NCBI RefSeq assembly: GCF_000003605.2
Contig: NW_003118932.1
Location: forward strand, 141,460-174,861
Direction: 5' to 3'
Length of the DNA stretch: 33,402 nt
DNA from: Saccoglossus kowalevskii
Lineage: Eukaryota > Hemichordata > Enteropneusta > Harrimaniidae
The notes beneath the pieces are model-generated. The model saw only the letters and a list, made by a program, of their open reading frames with translations, was not told where the DNA came from and searched no databases. Of the stretch, positions 7,843 to 19,855 are shown one piece after another (within the stretch, counting starts at the first letter, position 1; every line of letters starts with the position of its first letter). The position numbers and the translations under genes were made by a program.

Positions 7843-10800
7843 CGAGTGAAACTGTATGAGTTCTTTGTCCTCACACAATTTCAACATTCCCCCCAAAATA
7901 CTGCTGTTGCTAGGAGACGATCCCCACGCTCATCCGTTCTCCATAATACATGTACTCAGAAAGAGTAACTCATAAAATGAAAGTTCATCCAGCTTATAAT
8001 GTTATTTGTGTCTTTCAATCATTGTATTTTTCACAAAACTACAAAATTGCCAAATGCTTCCTTTGTGATTACAGCTCATCTTTGTAAAGGATGGAATTAC
8101 ATAAAATTGTTGCCGAGTTACGTAGACGATTCATTTCACCGCGGTTCTAAAATTACGTTTTTTCAGAGAGTGATCAGTTATGAGTATGATAGATGCTACA
8201 AAATTGCTACAAATTTATCAAATACCTTTCAGCTATAGAAATTGAATATCAAATGTCACTATAATTGCGCAAATGAAAAATCTTATTATTTGAGTAGCAA
8301 TTTAACCCTTCTCTGTCATTATTTTAGATTTTTAGGATAAAAATTTACATTGTATGTTTTAAGCTACTGCACTACTTTAGAGAAATACCTGCGAAATTTC
8401 ATTCATTTAATTCCTAGAAAGAAAAAAAATTCTGAAATATATATATATTTTTTGTCCTGTTTTTTCATTCTCTGTATATTTTTAGAAAAATTCCTTTTGC
8501 AAATTTTTCTATTTTCTTTAATAGCTTGGGTAATTTTGACCCAAACTACAGAACTGAAAACAAAATTTCGGAAATGAACATGCAAAGATACTGCAAAAGT
8601 TGACACTGGTGTTAAAAAAAGAAAGAAAAAACTTAGAAAAAAAAAAGAATTCAGTATATTCTATGAAATCGGAATGATATCCAGTGAAATTGATAAAAAA
8701 AATGTCTCACAAATAATAAATTTATAAAAAGAAATTCGTATCACTACATAATTTTTTAAAGATACCTTCGACCAGAAACATATTTTTTTTTAGTCTTTTC
8801 TACATGTATGATTTTAACAGAAATATTAAAAAAAAAAATGACACCACATATATTCTATTTCAAAAATGTCTGAACACTCTTTCTAAATCAGGCATCTTTT
8901 GAAAAGGTTGCATAGAATGTATATGTGGTGCGATGCAGTACGACCTATCAAAATAGTTTTGCATTCCGATGTAATAATGCAGATAAAAAACCATATTGTA
9001 AATACTTGGAGGTGATTTCCACTGAGTATGCTTCTTCAGGGAATTCACATCTGAATGTGTGGGGTTTCTATGACAACATGATAAAAACTCAGAGAATATT
9101 TGTGCATGCCTGTTGGAAGGAGGTTTAAGGTATTACTATTTGGCACCAATGGTCTCTTGAATGTATTTTAAACACGCTTTACTTTTCAATAAAAAAAAAG
9201 ACATTCTTGGCGTTGACAATTTAATTGTGTTTGATTGATGGAACAGCCAAAACAAAGGGGATTCTTTCTTAGGGAGGATGTGCAGCAATTGTGAGAGCCA
9301 CTGTTGAATGGCTTGCCATTGGATGTAAACTATGACCAATCAAAAGACATGTGTTGTTTTGAATAGATTCTTGCGGATCACAATCATACTATACTTGTAA
9401 ACGTCTCACTTCGTTTTTACGTTTGTCTGCCGTGGAAAGTCACCACCTCATTGTTGCTAAGTTGAAAATGTAGTACACTCGTGGAAGGATTTTTTTTTAC
9501 AATACCCGCTTTCCAAACATGTGTCACCTGGTTGACCGTGTCGTTGTCTGTGGCAGAGAACTATGGAATAAGAATGCTTAGACGTGACTTGTGAGATCAA
9601 ATATGGATCCAAAAGATAGGTAGGAAGCTTAAGTATGAAAAAAATATTGGATATTGGGTTTATTTATTTAAATCTGTCTATTGGAGAATTTTTATCGCTA
9701 ATACATATGTAAATATTTAATTTTTCTTTGTCATATTTTTATTATTTAAAATTCTTTCTCATGACTTCAACTGACATATACTTAAAATTAAAGTTTAATA
9801 AGATGGAGAAAAGAATGTCGATTTTGTTTTTTTAAATTTTTTTTGTAAGCTTTGAACAGTAATATATTAAGCGTTGAAGTGTTTTCTTCAGTGTAATTTG
9901 CATTTTTAAGAAGTGGAAATATTCCCATCTTCCCATTGAGTAATTTAATAATTTCTTGTTATACATTTGAATCATGTTTGCTTCCATGTGCGATATACAT
10001 TGTACCAGGTACCCAATCCATACTGGGGATAGAATACATCTACATGTCTTGTCTGAAATACGTACCTCAAAAATGATAAATGAATGTTTTCGTGACATTT
10101 ATGCAAATTACTTAGAGAATTTTGAACAGATTCTTAATTTTTTTTTAAGCTGATGTAATAATTTAAAGGGATGTTTATTTCTCATGTGATTTGCTTTTTT
10201 TATTCTTTGTTACAAAGAGAACGTGATTTATGAATATTTTTACTGAATTTTAAATTGAATATTTATTATGCACCACGTAATGTGTCATTTATAATAGAAT
10301 ATTATTTTTATGGTGATAAAATCAGGCCAAGTGCCAAAATATATTATGATATAAAACAATTGATATATAGATCACTGATTTATGTGTCGTATTTAAATTG
10401 TCAACGATGTTACGAATTACACTAGGACTTAGTATGGGATTAACATTTGGATTATATTATAAATCTCAGTTTTAATGTTGTCACTTGTATATATATATAT
10501 TTATATTGCGATGTGCAACTTTTTTAAAAAATTTGGTGGCAAATATTTAGTTGCACATTATGTGAATTCAGCGTTTTTAGATTGAAAGTTTTGGAAAAAA
10601 TAAATAATGAAAAGATAAAAACAAGCAAATGCAAAAATCAGATCAGATTTTTTCATTCAGTGGTTATGACAATGTTGTACTAGGACTTCAATAAATCTGT
10701 AAATTAAGTACGCATATTAAAAAGCAAAATTAATCAAAAATGTGAAATTTTTATCAGTCATTATTTCATTCATGAATTCTCTTTTTTTTCTTTTTTCATT

Positions 10801-10862
10801 TTTTGACTGAATGTCTTTTCATTAGTTACTCGACACTGTTGTAAAAAAATGCAATAATATTT
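7843..10862. other. Possible 3' UTR, then AT-rich non-coding DNA
   Basis: If the 7800 exon is terminal, the first part is 3' UTR, with candidate poly(A) signals at 8715-8720 and 9188-9193. The rest has no supported exon. It contains many homopolymer A and T runs and a TA microsatellite near 10487-10501. 'GACCAATCAAAAGACATG' near 9333 resembles the core of minisatellite 1, but only as a single copy. Confidence 0.4.
8715..8720 (+). terminator. Candidate polyadenylation signal AATAAA
   Basis: First canonical hexamer found downstream of the stop at 7842, about 870 bases away. A second candidate is at 9188-9193. In DNA this AT-rich, AATAAA is common by chance, so the assignment is weak. Confidence 0.2.
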
Positions 10863-11010
10863 GTTCATTGCCATTCCCATTCATGCAAAACGACCACATT
10901 GTGAGCTTTTGAAATCACTCTGTGATGACAACGTCAATTTCTGGTTGCAGCAGTCATTGCAATTGACGTTATCTTGTAGCCCACAATTGGCACCATCTGT
11001 TTCGTGTTAT
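10863..11010. other. Candidate conserved non-coding block with a hairpin
   Basis: This block has balanced composition and no low-complexity runs, unlike its flanks. It includes a perfect 10-bp inverted repeat, AACGTCAATT (10930-10939) against AATTGACGTT (10961-10970), with a 21-base loop. No open frame crosses it. Enhancer-like conservation is an inference from composition only. Confidence 0.25.
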
Positions 11011-12384
11011 CGCTGTTTCACACTCTTATCGTCATAGTGATCATTTCATATTTGATACTGTATTGAAATTTTGGGATAAATTAGAAAATTATGATAGCAA
11101 TAAATAACAATAATTTTTTTAGCCAAAATGTTAAAAAAAAGTGCTTGTTATATAATTTTAGTAAAAATATTTTAAAAACTGAATCAAATAAATATTTCTG
11201 TCTTGTTGAATTCGTTTTGACTAATTTTACTAGTGAGTAAAAATAAATATTACATTTCTATGCATAAAAGTAAAGTGAGGCGAAACCTGCATATGCAACA
11301 AACCAGATTACGAAAATAAAATCATAAAGTAGAAATACCAATCTATAGTGGGGACTGGATGAATTGATAATTGTTTTTCTTTGAACCAAAAAAAAAGGGA
11401 GAAAATAAATAAAAAAAGGAGCTACTATTTTTCATACCAACATTGAAAACAGATTTTCACAATGAAATCCATTAAGTATTAATTAATTTCCTTCAGAAAA
11501 AAAAATTCTGTTGAGTCAAAGTGCAAATTAAACAGCTGTGTATGTTCTGTAACTTAAATTGTGTTAATTGATAACATGGCTGCAAATTCATCAGAAATAC
11601 TCTAACAATACAAGGTTTGCATCGCTACAAAAGAACTGTTATTAAGTTACGAAAATTGTTAATTCCCCAGTGTTGATATTGACCTTGAAGTGGTATCAAA
11701 GTATGCTATACTACTTTGTCTAATTTGGCGTGTATTCAGCAAGTTTTTCATAAAAAGTACTATTTGGGAATTAAGTGAGAATGTTACTAATATGCGTTTA
11801 ATTAACCCCCAGATCATGGGCAACCCTGTATTTCCTGTATTTGCATCGCATACACTTGAGAAAATCAAAATGAAAATCTACACTTCTTTAGTGTATAGTA
11901 TATTTCCCAAGCAGGAAATTAAATATATTGAACTTTTAAAATGTAACTAATGTTGAATCTGAAAATTCTGAGATGTCATCAATATATGAATTTTATTAAA
12001 ATTGTGAATAAATGGATTATACTTGTTTTGATATATGTATAGGTAATTAGTTCTAATCAACATTGCAGGCCTGTATTAACAATTTCAGTGCCATTGTCAA
12101 CATTTGATACACCTACAAATATAGTTGTATAGTCTGCTTCTCTGCATGTGAAATGTAGATAAAAATTAATAATCCTTTTGGGCAAAAACTAAAAGTATTA
12201 TTGAAACTGTTTGTATGGCCCAAAATGGTGATGAAATTTACTGAAAATGTGACAAAACGTAAAAATATGAGCGCTGAATTTTGGGCGGGAAAAATATCCG
12301 GCACTCAAAAGGTTCAAATGTTATTTCTTCTAATAATTTTATTTTCTTTTCAATTATTCAATTCCCCTCACTAGAATGATTAAT
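11011..12384. other. AT-rich non-coding stretch
   Basis: Short frames on both strands (for example 11659-11868 minus and 11690-11950 plus) overlap one another and have no splice context or recognisable residues. The minus strand at 12245-12315 reads 'CCTTTTGAGTGCCGG' and 'TTTTTCCCGCCCAAAA', faintly similar to the start of R3. Confidence 0.4.
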
Positions 12385-12490
12385 ATTTGCAGTGGGTCCC
12401 AGGAGATGCAGCATTATCTCCTCTAATTGGCAACATCATGCCCCATCCTGCCTGGTTTATTCACCCATTACACTGAATTCTGGGATGTCG
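12385..12490. other. Candidate conserved non-coding block
   Basis: About 100 bases of higher GC than the surroundings ('GGGTCCCAGGAGATGCAGC', 'CCCCATCCTGCCTGG'). They start after an acceptor-like TTTGCAG, but no donor follows and the frames carry early stops. It contains 'CTAATTGG', a homeodomain/CCAAT-type sequence. No firm role can be given. Confidence 0.2.
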
Positions 12491-13288
12491 ATATATAAAC
12501 CAATGAAAACATGACACAAAGTCTGTATGATCTTAATAAAACAAAAAAAAAGAAGGATAATATTTGTTACCCAAATTTGTCAGAAGTTGATTCTGAGTGC
12601 CGCTTCAGATTCATCTTTATCATACTGAAATTGGACAATCAGCACCGAACCAGAATATCAACTATTATGTATTCATCAAATTCCTATAATACCGTACTCA
12701 CTCAATACGTAACCCCTTCCTCCCCAAAAATGTCAAGATTATTCTTTTGAAAATGAAAAAAAAAAATTAGTCTATTATTAAAAGACAACGAGGATAATCC
12801 CAAAATGAAACACCTTTCAGAAACTAATCCCCAAAGGTGTGAATGAAAGGAAAGTTAAAAAAAAAAAAAGATGCGAGAACTCATTCCTCGCATCAATTTT
12901 CCCAGTTTTTTTTCTTTTGTGTGCAGTATTCTCGTTATTGGTCTTTGTCAGCATGCCGATTTCTATAAAATGTAGCCTCATTCATATCGCTATTTTTTTT
13001 TTTCAATCAATAGTTTAGAAAATACACAAATGGTATTTCGTCTTTACGCGGTATGAATCTTACTGAACTGCATGACTCACTCGTGCATTTATCTCGTATC
13101 AAGTATTCAGTAAAGTTAAAATATTGTATCATTGTTAGTATGAGGTCAAAATGAGAGCTGAAGCGTTTTTTTTTTGTCATTTTGCTGTCATTTCTAATTA
13201 AGGTTGAGTTTCATAGTTTGTATATTAAAATTGATGATTTGTTATGTAAACTGCTATGTTGCCGACTTTTCAAGAGTAGATATACAAA
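12491..13288. other. Non-coding stretch with a GC-rich hairpin
   Basis: Mostly AT-rich with A and T runs. GATGCGAG (12870-12877) and CTCGCATC (12887-12894) form a perfect 8-bp stem with a 9-base loop, right after a poly(A) run. The open stretch at 12511-12750 has no family resemblance or splice support. Confidence 0.4.
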
Positions 13289-13520
13289 AACCACCACATT
13301 TCTCGTCAAAATTTGTTTTCTCTTTTTTCTTGTACATGTAATCTCCAATATTTTTGGAAATGAACCCTAATTTTGGAGCCAAAAGACAAAATTAGTGTAA
13401 ATTTTAAGTTTTTACTCAAAAAAAGTTGGCTAATTTTGTCCCAATCTTCGGACAGAAAATGCAGACTATAAACAGGACTATTTTGTGAATTTGTGATAAA
13501 AAGAGGGAACTGGTCAGTGA
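13289..13520 (+). mobile_element. Repeat family R3, near full-length copy
   Basis: Aligns almost end to end with 16986-17210: ACCACCAC...TTTCTCG at the left, 'GGAAATGAACCCTAATTTT', 'AAGTTTTTACTCAAAAA', 'TTTGTCCCAATCTTC', and 'GGGAACTGGTCAGTGA' at the right. The terminal repeats have decayed but are recognisable. No coding capacity. Confidence 0.75.
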
Positions 13521-13597
13521 TAAAAAGGTTTACATTCCCTGTCTCTCAACCGAATACATGATGTGTTGTTCTATTCAGTTTCAGTTTGATTTAGTTG

Positions 13598-13929
13598 TTA
13601 CGTGATCACTGGTATATCCCCAGTTTCCTTTCGTCCTGTTGCTATGACTCTATCACCCACATATAGCTTACAATTCTCAAATTGTACTTTGCTCGCAAGT
13701 TTTGCTATAATTTTTGTCTTGAAATATGAACCAGGATACAAGGTGATGTGCTCTTGGATGTCCATTGGGATGTATTTGTTTCCTCCAATTATGTAATCTG
13801 ATATAATACAGCCTGATGTGATATTGCTTGAAACTATAATTACTGTAGCTGCAATACGCCTTGTCCTTTTATGACTGTAAGACACTACCAAATACTGTAG
13901 CAAAAACTTTGTAACAAATGCATCGGGTT
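13598..13929 (-). CDS. Open segment, candidate exon or gene relic, unrecognised
   Basis: An open frame of 109 codons runs on the minus strand from just after a stop at 13928-13930 to TAA at 13598-13600. It has no good ATG start near its beginning. An acceptor-like TAGTGTCTTACAG (13877-13889, minus) would start it inside, giving a product of roughly 93 residues. Near its end it reads FENCKLYVGDRVIATGRK and stops at PVIT. The C-x-L-x-V-G-x-x-x-(I/L)-x-x-G-(R/K) layout faintly recalls the end of netrin-like (NTR/C345C) domains, but the expected cysteines are missing, so I do not assign it. The composition is protein-like, though one such frame in 33 kb can arise by chance. Confidence 0.25.
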
Positions 13930-13930
13930 A

Positions 13931-14924
13931 TAGTATATGCTGACAATTCTCTGACTCTTAAGAACTTACCGGAAAATACCATGTTTATTCTATATGTATT
14001 AGTCCAAACAACATTATTTTCTTTGATTAGTTAACAAGTTCCATGTTTAATGATGTTTACAGTATAGTCTTCTCTTTTGGCCACATGTCTCTTTGACATC
14101 TTGTTATATCTTCGCATAATTTTGTCATGTTTAGACAAAAAAGGTAAAACATTACATTTTAGGTAAGGTAGGATTATCAGAACTGCACATTATCATATTT
14201 TTTTTATCAACTGTGTCTTCAGGGATTGAAATACCCTGGTACACACTGTATTATGCACATAGATTATTAGCTAGTGCAAGTAAACTCAAAATATAATGTG
14301 CACGCTGTGCATGTAGAAACAACATTTCCTCATTATATTCACTAAGCGTAAATTAAGTTCAACCAACATTGTGAAACAACAACAAAAAAAACACAATTCT
14401 TTCGTGATCGCATCAATCAAGAACCCGTAAGTTTTATTTAAACTTTAAAAGTAGTGCATTTCACAACATTTCACAACATGCACACTATGTGCAGGGAAAA
14501 AATTCTATTTCAATCCCTGGTCTTCCCAGACAGAACCCAAATTTGAAAAATTTGCCATTTTTTAAAGTAAATTGATTGTGCTTGTTTAGTCGTCTCTTGT
14601 AATACTAAGTTATCGATATATTTTGTCGCACCCTTAATTACCTCCTTGTCAAACATGTAGTCCACATATTATATAAATTGTAGACTTACTTTGTGTAATT
14701 TTGTACACTTTTAGAGTGCATATGATTTTGGCGGCTTCTTTGTAACGAGTCTGCGTGCTTTCCTCGCAGTTCCCAACTACAATAGGTATTCATTCATAAT
14801 TGTATGCTGTGAAATGCTGACTGTAATGAGTCACTTTTCTTGTTGGGGATTTCATGTAATGGTGTGCTTTTCTATGGGTGGTATATTGCTTATAAAGTGA
14901 TTAAATGTTATTTGGAATGAAATT
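13931..14924. other. AT-rich non-coding stretch
   Basis: A perfect donor consensus (CCG|GTAAGT) is present on the minus strand at about 13966-13975, but its phase does not join the open segment at 13598-13889 in a useful way. 'TTTCACAACA' is duplicated in tandem at 14459-14478. No exon is supported. Confidence 0.4.
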
Positions 14925-15420
14925 GAGGGGAAAAGGGTGCATTAAGAAGGCACTTTGAGACGTCTAGGGGCACTGTGAAGCCTAAATTACAAGCCGATAA
15001 ATTATCATCGCAGAAATATACTTGGTTAGATACATGGGCACTCTTGTTTACAGAATTTAATCCTTGATTGTGGAAACGCACTGAAATTGAAAAATTGAAA
15101 TTATTAACAATACCCTTTCTTAAAGTGAGATAAAAATCAGCACTATACATCTGTCACTGTAACGCCCTAAGTTATAGCACGTCGTAATTTTGCGGTATTG
15201 CACTGGGTATTTTCATCCTACCATATTAGGAAATGCGAATTCCAAATAAGGGACGATTATGATTAAAAATAAACAAAAATCATGGCTGCCTCCAGGGTTG
15301 GACCGCTCCCTACACAAAGAAGTTCGCTAAATCTGTTTTGGATTTCGGCATTCCTATGATGTATTTCTGGGAGGAAAAAATGTATAATTACTCAGACAGT
15401 ACTTGGTCGCATCGATCTCG
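14925..15420. other. Non-repetitive block, candidate conserved non-coding DNA
   Basis: Complex sequence of more balanced composition than its flanks, with no long homopolymers and no coding frame of note. It includes 'TACAAGCCGATAAATTATCA' and the CArG box listed separately. The later part has CATCGATC and CATCGGTCGAT as near repeats (about 15410-15440). Regulatory function is inferred from complexity alone. Confidence 0.25.
15242..15251. promoter_or_regulatory. Perfect CArG box (SRF/MADS-type site)
   Basis: CCAAATAAGG fits the CC(A/T)6GG consensus bound by SRF. One 10-bp match has an appreciable chance frequency in AT-rich DNA. It gains a little weight from lying in a non-repetitive block. 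Confidence 0.3.
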
Positions 15421-15589
15421 GCTGTGCATCGGTCGATACTCACGCTGTACTATCTTTGTGCATACTTTTGCAGTATCCTCGTAATAACCTCATATTATCA
15501 TTCTATTATTTATACTTAATTATTTTTTTTTTTCAAAACTATGTTCGCCTTTTTGTGTATATAGGTGATAAACATTAACAAATACAAAA

Positions 15590-15950
15590 TATAAGTATAA
15601 ACTTTTTTAATCTATCACTACATGAAAATATATATCATCTTCGCTTGATAAATAGCACTGAATTCTATTATAGTGTATTCAACTTATAATTCTGCACCCC
15701 CAATAAAGTATACACTTTGTTAATCTAACAAAACCTGTAAACATCCATAGTATGCTATGAAGCACATTGAATAAATAGCATCACAACTTTGTTAAGCTAA
15801 CAGAACCTAGAAAATGTAAATCACTTTTCATGGTAGAAATCACTAAATTCTAATTTACCACCATAAATAAAGTATTAACTTTACTAATCCAACAAGTCCT
15901 TGAAATTTATCATATATTACTTCTCATCGAGAAGCATTAATTTCAATCAG
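15590..15950. repeat. Highly diverged tandem repeat, about four units
   Basis: Phrases of the form 'AAGTATNNACTTTNTTAATC' recur near 15593, 15706, 15786 and 15871. Each is followed by a short imperfect hairpin (for example TTCTCATCGAGAAG near 15921) and by AATAAAGTA or ATAAATAGCA. Spacing is irregular (about 113, 80, 85 bp), so this is an old array. Confidence 0.45.
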
Positions 15951-16411
15951 AAGTAAAAACAATTAGTATTTATAACACGCTGATTATAATCTGTTAATCC
16001 TTCGGTGTTGATACCGTATAAATCACGATGGTGCGTGATATAAAAATAAACTCTTTTAGTGTTATTTACGAAGATTTATTCCTCATCCTCGTAATAAGAG
16101 ATTCCACATTATTGGATTTTCTTGTTTCATGTTGTAGCGGTAAATTAATCCTGAAAACCCAATGTGATTTCAGTGGCCTTGCTGGGAATTTACTTTTTAT
16201 TTATGTGTCTGTTTTGTCCTTACTGTGCAGAGCTTGTTTTATTGACTTGTTTATATCTTTGTGAAGCTGACTCCGGTAGAAAATTAAATTGTGTAAACCT
16301 AAATGTAAATAGAAGATATGTTTGTGGAATTAAAACTATTATACTTAACATGTACATGTATATACCGGCACATATGTTGTGATTTGATCTCCGTATTTTT
16401 TTTTCTCACAC
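15951..16411. other. Non-coding stretch
   Basis: The open frame at 16028-16264 has a hydrophobic reading but no start context or splice support, and it overlaps another frame. TACATGTA-type palindromes occur near 16350-16360. Confidence 0.35.
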
Positions 16412-16482
16412 ATGGACAAGAGTGTAGATGGGAGACATAGGAGGTGGAAATTGGACAAGGGTTTGGATGGGAGACAGGAGGG
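16412..16482. repeat. Two-unit 40-bp direct repeat
   Basis: TGGACAAGAGTGTAGATGGG (16412 on) recurs at 16452 as TGGACAAGGGTTTGGATGGG. Both continue into GAGACA(TA)GGAGG. Purine-rich local duplication. Confidence 0.8.
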
Positions 16483-16498
16483 CCAGTGATGTAATGGT

Positions 16499-16557
16499 CA
16501 TTCATACATTCCGTCATTCATACATTCCGTCATTCATTCATTCATTCATTCATTCAT
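16499..16557. repeat. (CATT)n microsatellite with a CATTCATACATTCCGT variant
   Basis: Two 16-bp variant units precede about seven CATT tetramers. Simple-sequence repeat, likely polymorphic in length. Confidence 0.95.
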
Positions 16558-16719
16558 GTACTGCTAATAAATAGACACTAACATTTGTAAACCAAAAACA
16601 ACAATTTTGTAAACTAATCCCGAAAACAATATTTTTTTTTACTTCTTACAGTGATTTGCTCATAAATTTTACTGTATTTTTGCAAAGTGGAATTGAGTAC
16701 ATGTACATTCACCAACAAT

Positions 16720-16960
16720 ATCAGTAATCAGCTTAATTACATCCCGCCAATACCTGAATAGTTAATGACACGATTTATTTTTATTGAGGCCTGGGAACTT
16801 GGATAGTTTCTTCCCACGCAGGGGGTCCCATGAAACAGTTTTCATTGGTAATTGGTACAATTCATGGGGTAGTTTGTCACGTTTCTATTCTGTAATCGCT
16901 ATCATTCAGTGGCTTTGTTTGCCGTAATTATCTCTTTTTGGTTTATGTGAACATTCAAAG
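16720..16960. other. Candidate conserved non-coding block
   Basis: Non-repetitive sequence with several TAAT/ATTA cores ('GCTTAATTACATCC', 'TTGGTAATTGGTAC', 'GCCGTAATTATC') and the inverted-repeat-like 'GGGGGTCCCATG'. No open frame. Homeodomain-type cores are common in AT-rich DNA, so this is only a candidate. Confidence 0.25.
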
Positions 16961-16985
16961 TCATTATCATCTCATTGTCAACCTT

Positions 16986-17210
16986 TTCACCACCAGACTT
17001 TCTCGCCCAAATTTTTCTGCACTTTTTTTCTTAATTCTTCAATATTTCTGGAAATGAACCCTAATTTTAGAGCCAACAGACAAAATTTGAGTCAATTTTA
17101 AGTTTTTACTCAAAAAATTTGGTTATATTTGTCCCAATCTTCTGAAGAAAAGTACAGACTATAAGCAGGATTTTGTGAATTTGTGATGAAAATAGGGAAC
17201 TGGTGGTGAA
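16986..17210 (+). mobile_element. Repeat family R3, best copy (225 bp, 11-bp perfect TIRs)
   Basis: TTCACCACCAG (16986-16996) is exactly inverted at 17200-17210 (CTGGTGGTGAA). The body matches 13289-13520 and, apart from an inserted MITE, 30798-31133. There is no coding capacity, so it is a non-autonomous DNA transposon. No clear target-site duplication can be read at the borders, so I do not name a superfamily. Confidence 0.8.
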
Positions 17211-19855
17211 CAGCAGGGAGTGATATTACTGACCTTTTTTTTGACTTTTTTGAAAAAAATGACAAAGTAGTTATTAACATGAAAAATATGCATTGCTGTT
17301 TAGTACCGGTAAACTTTGTTCATCATTGCAGCATTCCAAGTGTTGGGAGCAGCGCAGCTTGTATTCCTGTTTGTCTATTTTCATCTGTCCATCTTCAAAG
17401 TTTAAGATATATAGAAGATAATATTTGGTAATCGTAGTCCTAAATAACTATTAAAAATAGCTAGACGTTTCGAGCATCTTTTCTGAAACCGTCGTATAGA
17501 TTGTGTTGATATTTGCATTGACTTTGGCTGGATACAATCTTTACATGTATTTCAACCACACTTTGCCCCTTTGTGTTTGTCAAGTTCAACGTGTTTACAC
17601 CTCAACTCTGAAACTATTAGGCAAATTAATTGCTTCCTTCTTTGTACTGATATGAGTTGATTCAATTCAATATACAAATGTATCTGATTTTAGTGCTTTT
17701 CTAAGCCTGTTTATGCAGGCTGAATAATGAACATATACATCTACCGATACATTGTATGTACGAGACATGAACAAACTTGTATATCGGTATATTGAGATCA
17801 TATACATGTACCATATTTCATTATTACTGGTAGTAGCACATGTACTTAATATGTAAATGACAGAGGTGTTTCTATGGTCAAAATAAGTAATATATTTCAA
17901 TGATTTCTATACAAGTGTATATACATGTAGTATACAACAAATGAGATTTTTTTCCAATAGAGAAAAGAAATACAATACATGTCCTGTTGTTGTTTCAAAG
18001 ATGCTCACAGTTCCATTACTATAAAGGAAAATTGTATTTTGTTTTTTGATAATAAAAACACAGAAACAACACGTTATTGATTGATGTGTGTTATACATGT
18101 ACATGTATACTGTAATACCTTATTCCTGTCAGATTTGAAGTGTTCTGATCAATAACATATCATCAGAGTTAAACTTTTTCTAAACTAGTGAACATTTTTG
18201 TAGCAGTGACGAATTCACTGGAATCATTAAATCGACGCTGTCACCAGAACTGTGGACGTACATGTAAATAGGGGAGAAATTCACGCAACAATAAATGTTT
18301 ATATAAAGATGAAGTCAGTTTTCAGAAAGTTGGTAAAAGTCAGTTGTGCATGCTAGTAATAATTCAAATTATTTTTCAAAATTTTGTGTCGTTCTTGATT
18401 ATAGTTTTATGACAATAAAGTACTGATATGAGTAATTTTATCTTTTCAATTTCAGTAACCGTTGCATAGTGCGTATTCGAAATACAATTTACACTTGTTG
18501 TATATGTCGCTATAAGTCTCATATCAAACATGACATGGTGCAACAACCACTGTCCTTTATTAAAGACAGGGTTGCACAGTGACTTATAATTTACTGATAC
18601 ATATTTGCAGCGAAAATTTAACAGTTTTCAGTATATCAAAAGAAACTTGCAATGGAGGTCAAATTCTCTGATGTGAAAAGCGTACATTGTGATTCTGTGT
18701 AGGTTTGCTACCATGTAAATATTCACTTATTGTACAATTTTAATAACACACATTTTCAATATCTCTGTTTCTTTTTATTGAAACCAGGTACAATGGCTAC
18801 AAACGAAGGCCGCCAGTTGCTGAATACTCATTCTTTAGGTTTTATCTAGTCACGCACACCCGTATATCCGTCTATACTACCAGTATTTGAGTTTCCAAGT
18901 ACATTATTAAATAAATTGTCGGCATTGTAAAATAAATTATATATTTTATTACTTTGCCCGTACTGATCATGATACATGGGTCATTGTTGTCATTGTTGTC
19001 ATTGTTCAGGTTATAATTGTGGTCACCATAACTTGTATCAATATGTATTTCCTTACTCTAGCAATGTGATTGGTCCATAATAGTGATTTGACCTTTGACC
19101 CATACCGGATGGCCACCCCCAAAATTGTTTTAATCTTTGCATTTTGTGATGATGTGTATTTAGAAGTACAAAAATGCAAAAACAAACCTTGGTGACCAAG
19201 TTTTAAAAAACCAAGGTAATTTAAACATTGAACATATTGACGCCATTATGTGCTTGTGCTAATTTTTTCCCCAAAATGTATGAGAAAATGCATCATAATT
19301 GCCTTCAACTGTCTTGAGATTGCTTCAAATTTAAAGTATTGTAAACTACGGCTTACTTGTTATCGACATCAAAATCAGAAGATTAAACTTAATCCCATGA
19401 TTGACTACGTGATTGTACGTGTCGGTGTTTAATCAGGGATGTTCGCATTGGTGGAAATTGAATAATTCATAGCATCCATGTACATGTGATTGAAGTGACG
19501 GTTCTGACACACTTCTCACAGTTTTTGCTACCCCCTCAAAAGAACGAGATTCCAAACTATCAAATAACCTTGCTTGGTTCATAATTTATTACAAATTAAT
19601 GTATTTTTGGTCTTATTTGTGATAAACGCTAAATGTAGCATTAATGCTAAGAAACGACACTACCAGCATTAACGCAGACTATGCTGACGCATAATCATAC
19701 TATTAATATTAAAAACAAGTTTAAAAAAAAACACATAAATTATGTGGAAGAAATTATTAAATTTTACTTTTAATAAGCAAGTGTATATGAGCAGAGGTGA
19801 ATTTAAGAACCCTAAGTAATGGATAACGTGGTCAAGTAGCAAACACCGTCCATGC
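17211..19855. other. Long non-coding stretch
   Basis: No exon is supported. Several TACATGTA or ACATGTAC palindromes occur (about 17806, 17923, 18092-18103, 18256). A 17-codon frame from ATG at 18793 (MATNEGRQLLNTH...) has a fair start context but stops at 18844-18846 without a good donor. The two phrases near 17806 and 25838 ('TACATGTACCATATTT') are shared and may belong to another repeat family. Confidence 0.4.
18981..19007. repeat. 9-bp tandem repeat, three units
   Basis: TCATTGTTG occurs twice, followed by TCATTGTTC. Short simple-sequence repeat. Confidence 0.9.

Noticed and set aside
12245-12315. Possible further R3 copy on the minus strand
   Set aside because: Only a short gapped resemblance at the presumed left end; the rest of the element cannot be followed.
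16028-16382. Two overlapping hydrophobic frames
   Set aside because: T-rich DNA gives Leu/Phe-rich frames by chance; no signal peptide context or splice sites.
17806-17850. Shared phrase TACATGTACCATATTT with 25838-25880, possibly another repeat family
   Set aside because: Similarity extends only about 40 bp and fades; not enough to define an element.
18793-18846. Small frame MATNEGRQLLNTH... with a fair start context
   Set aside because: 17 codons, no good donor before the stop and no supporting neighbour exon.
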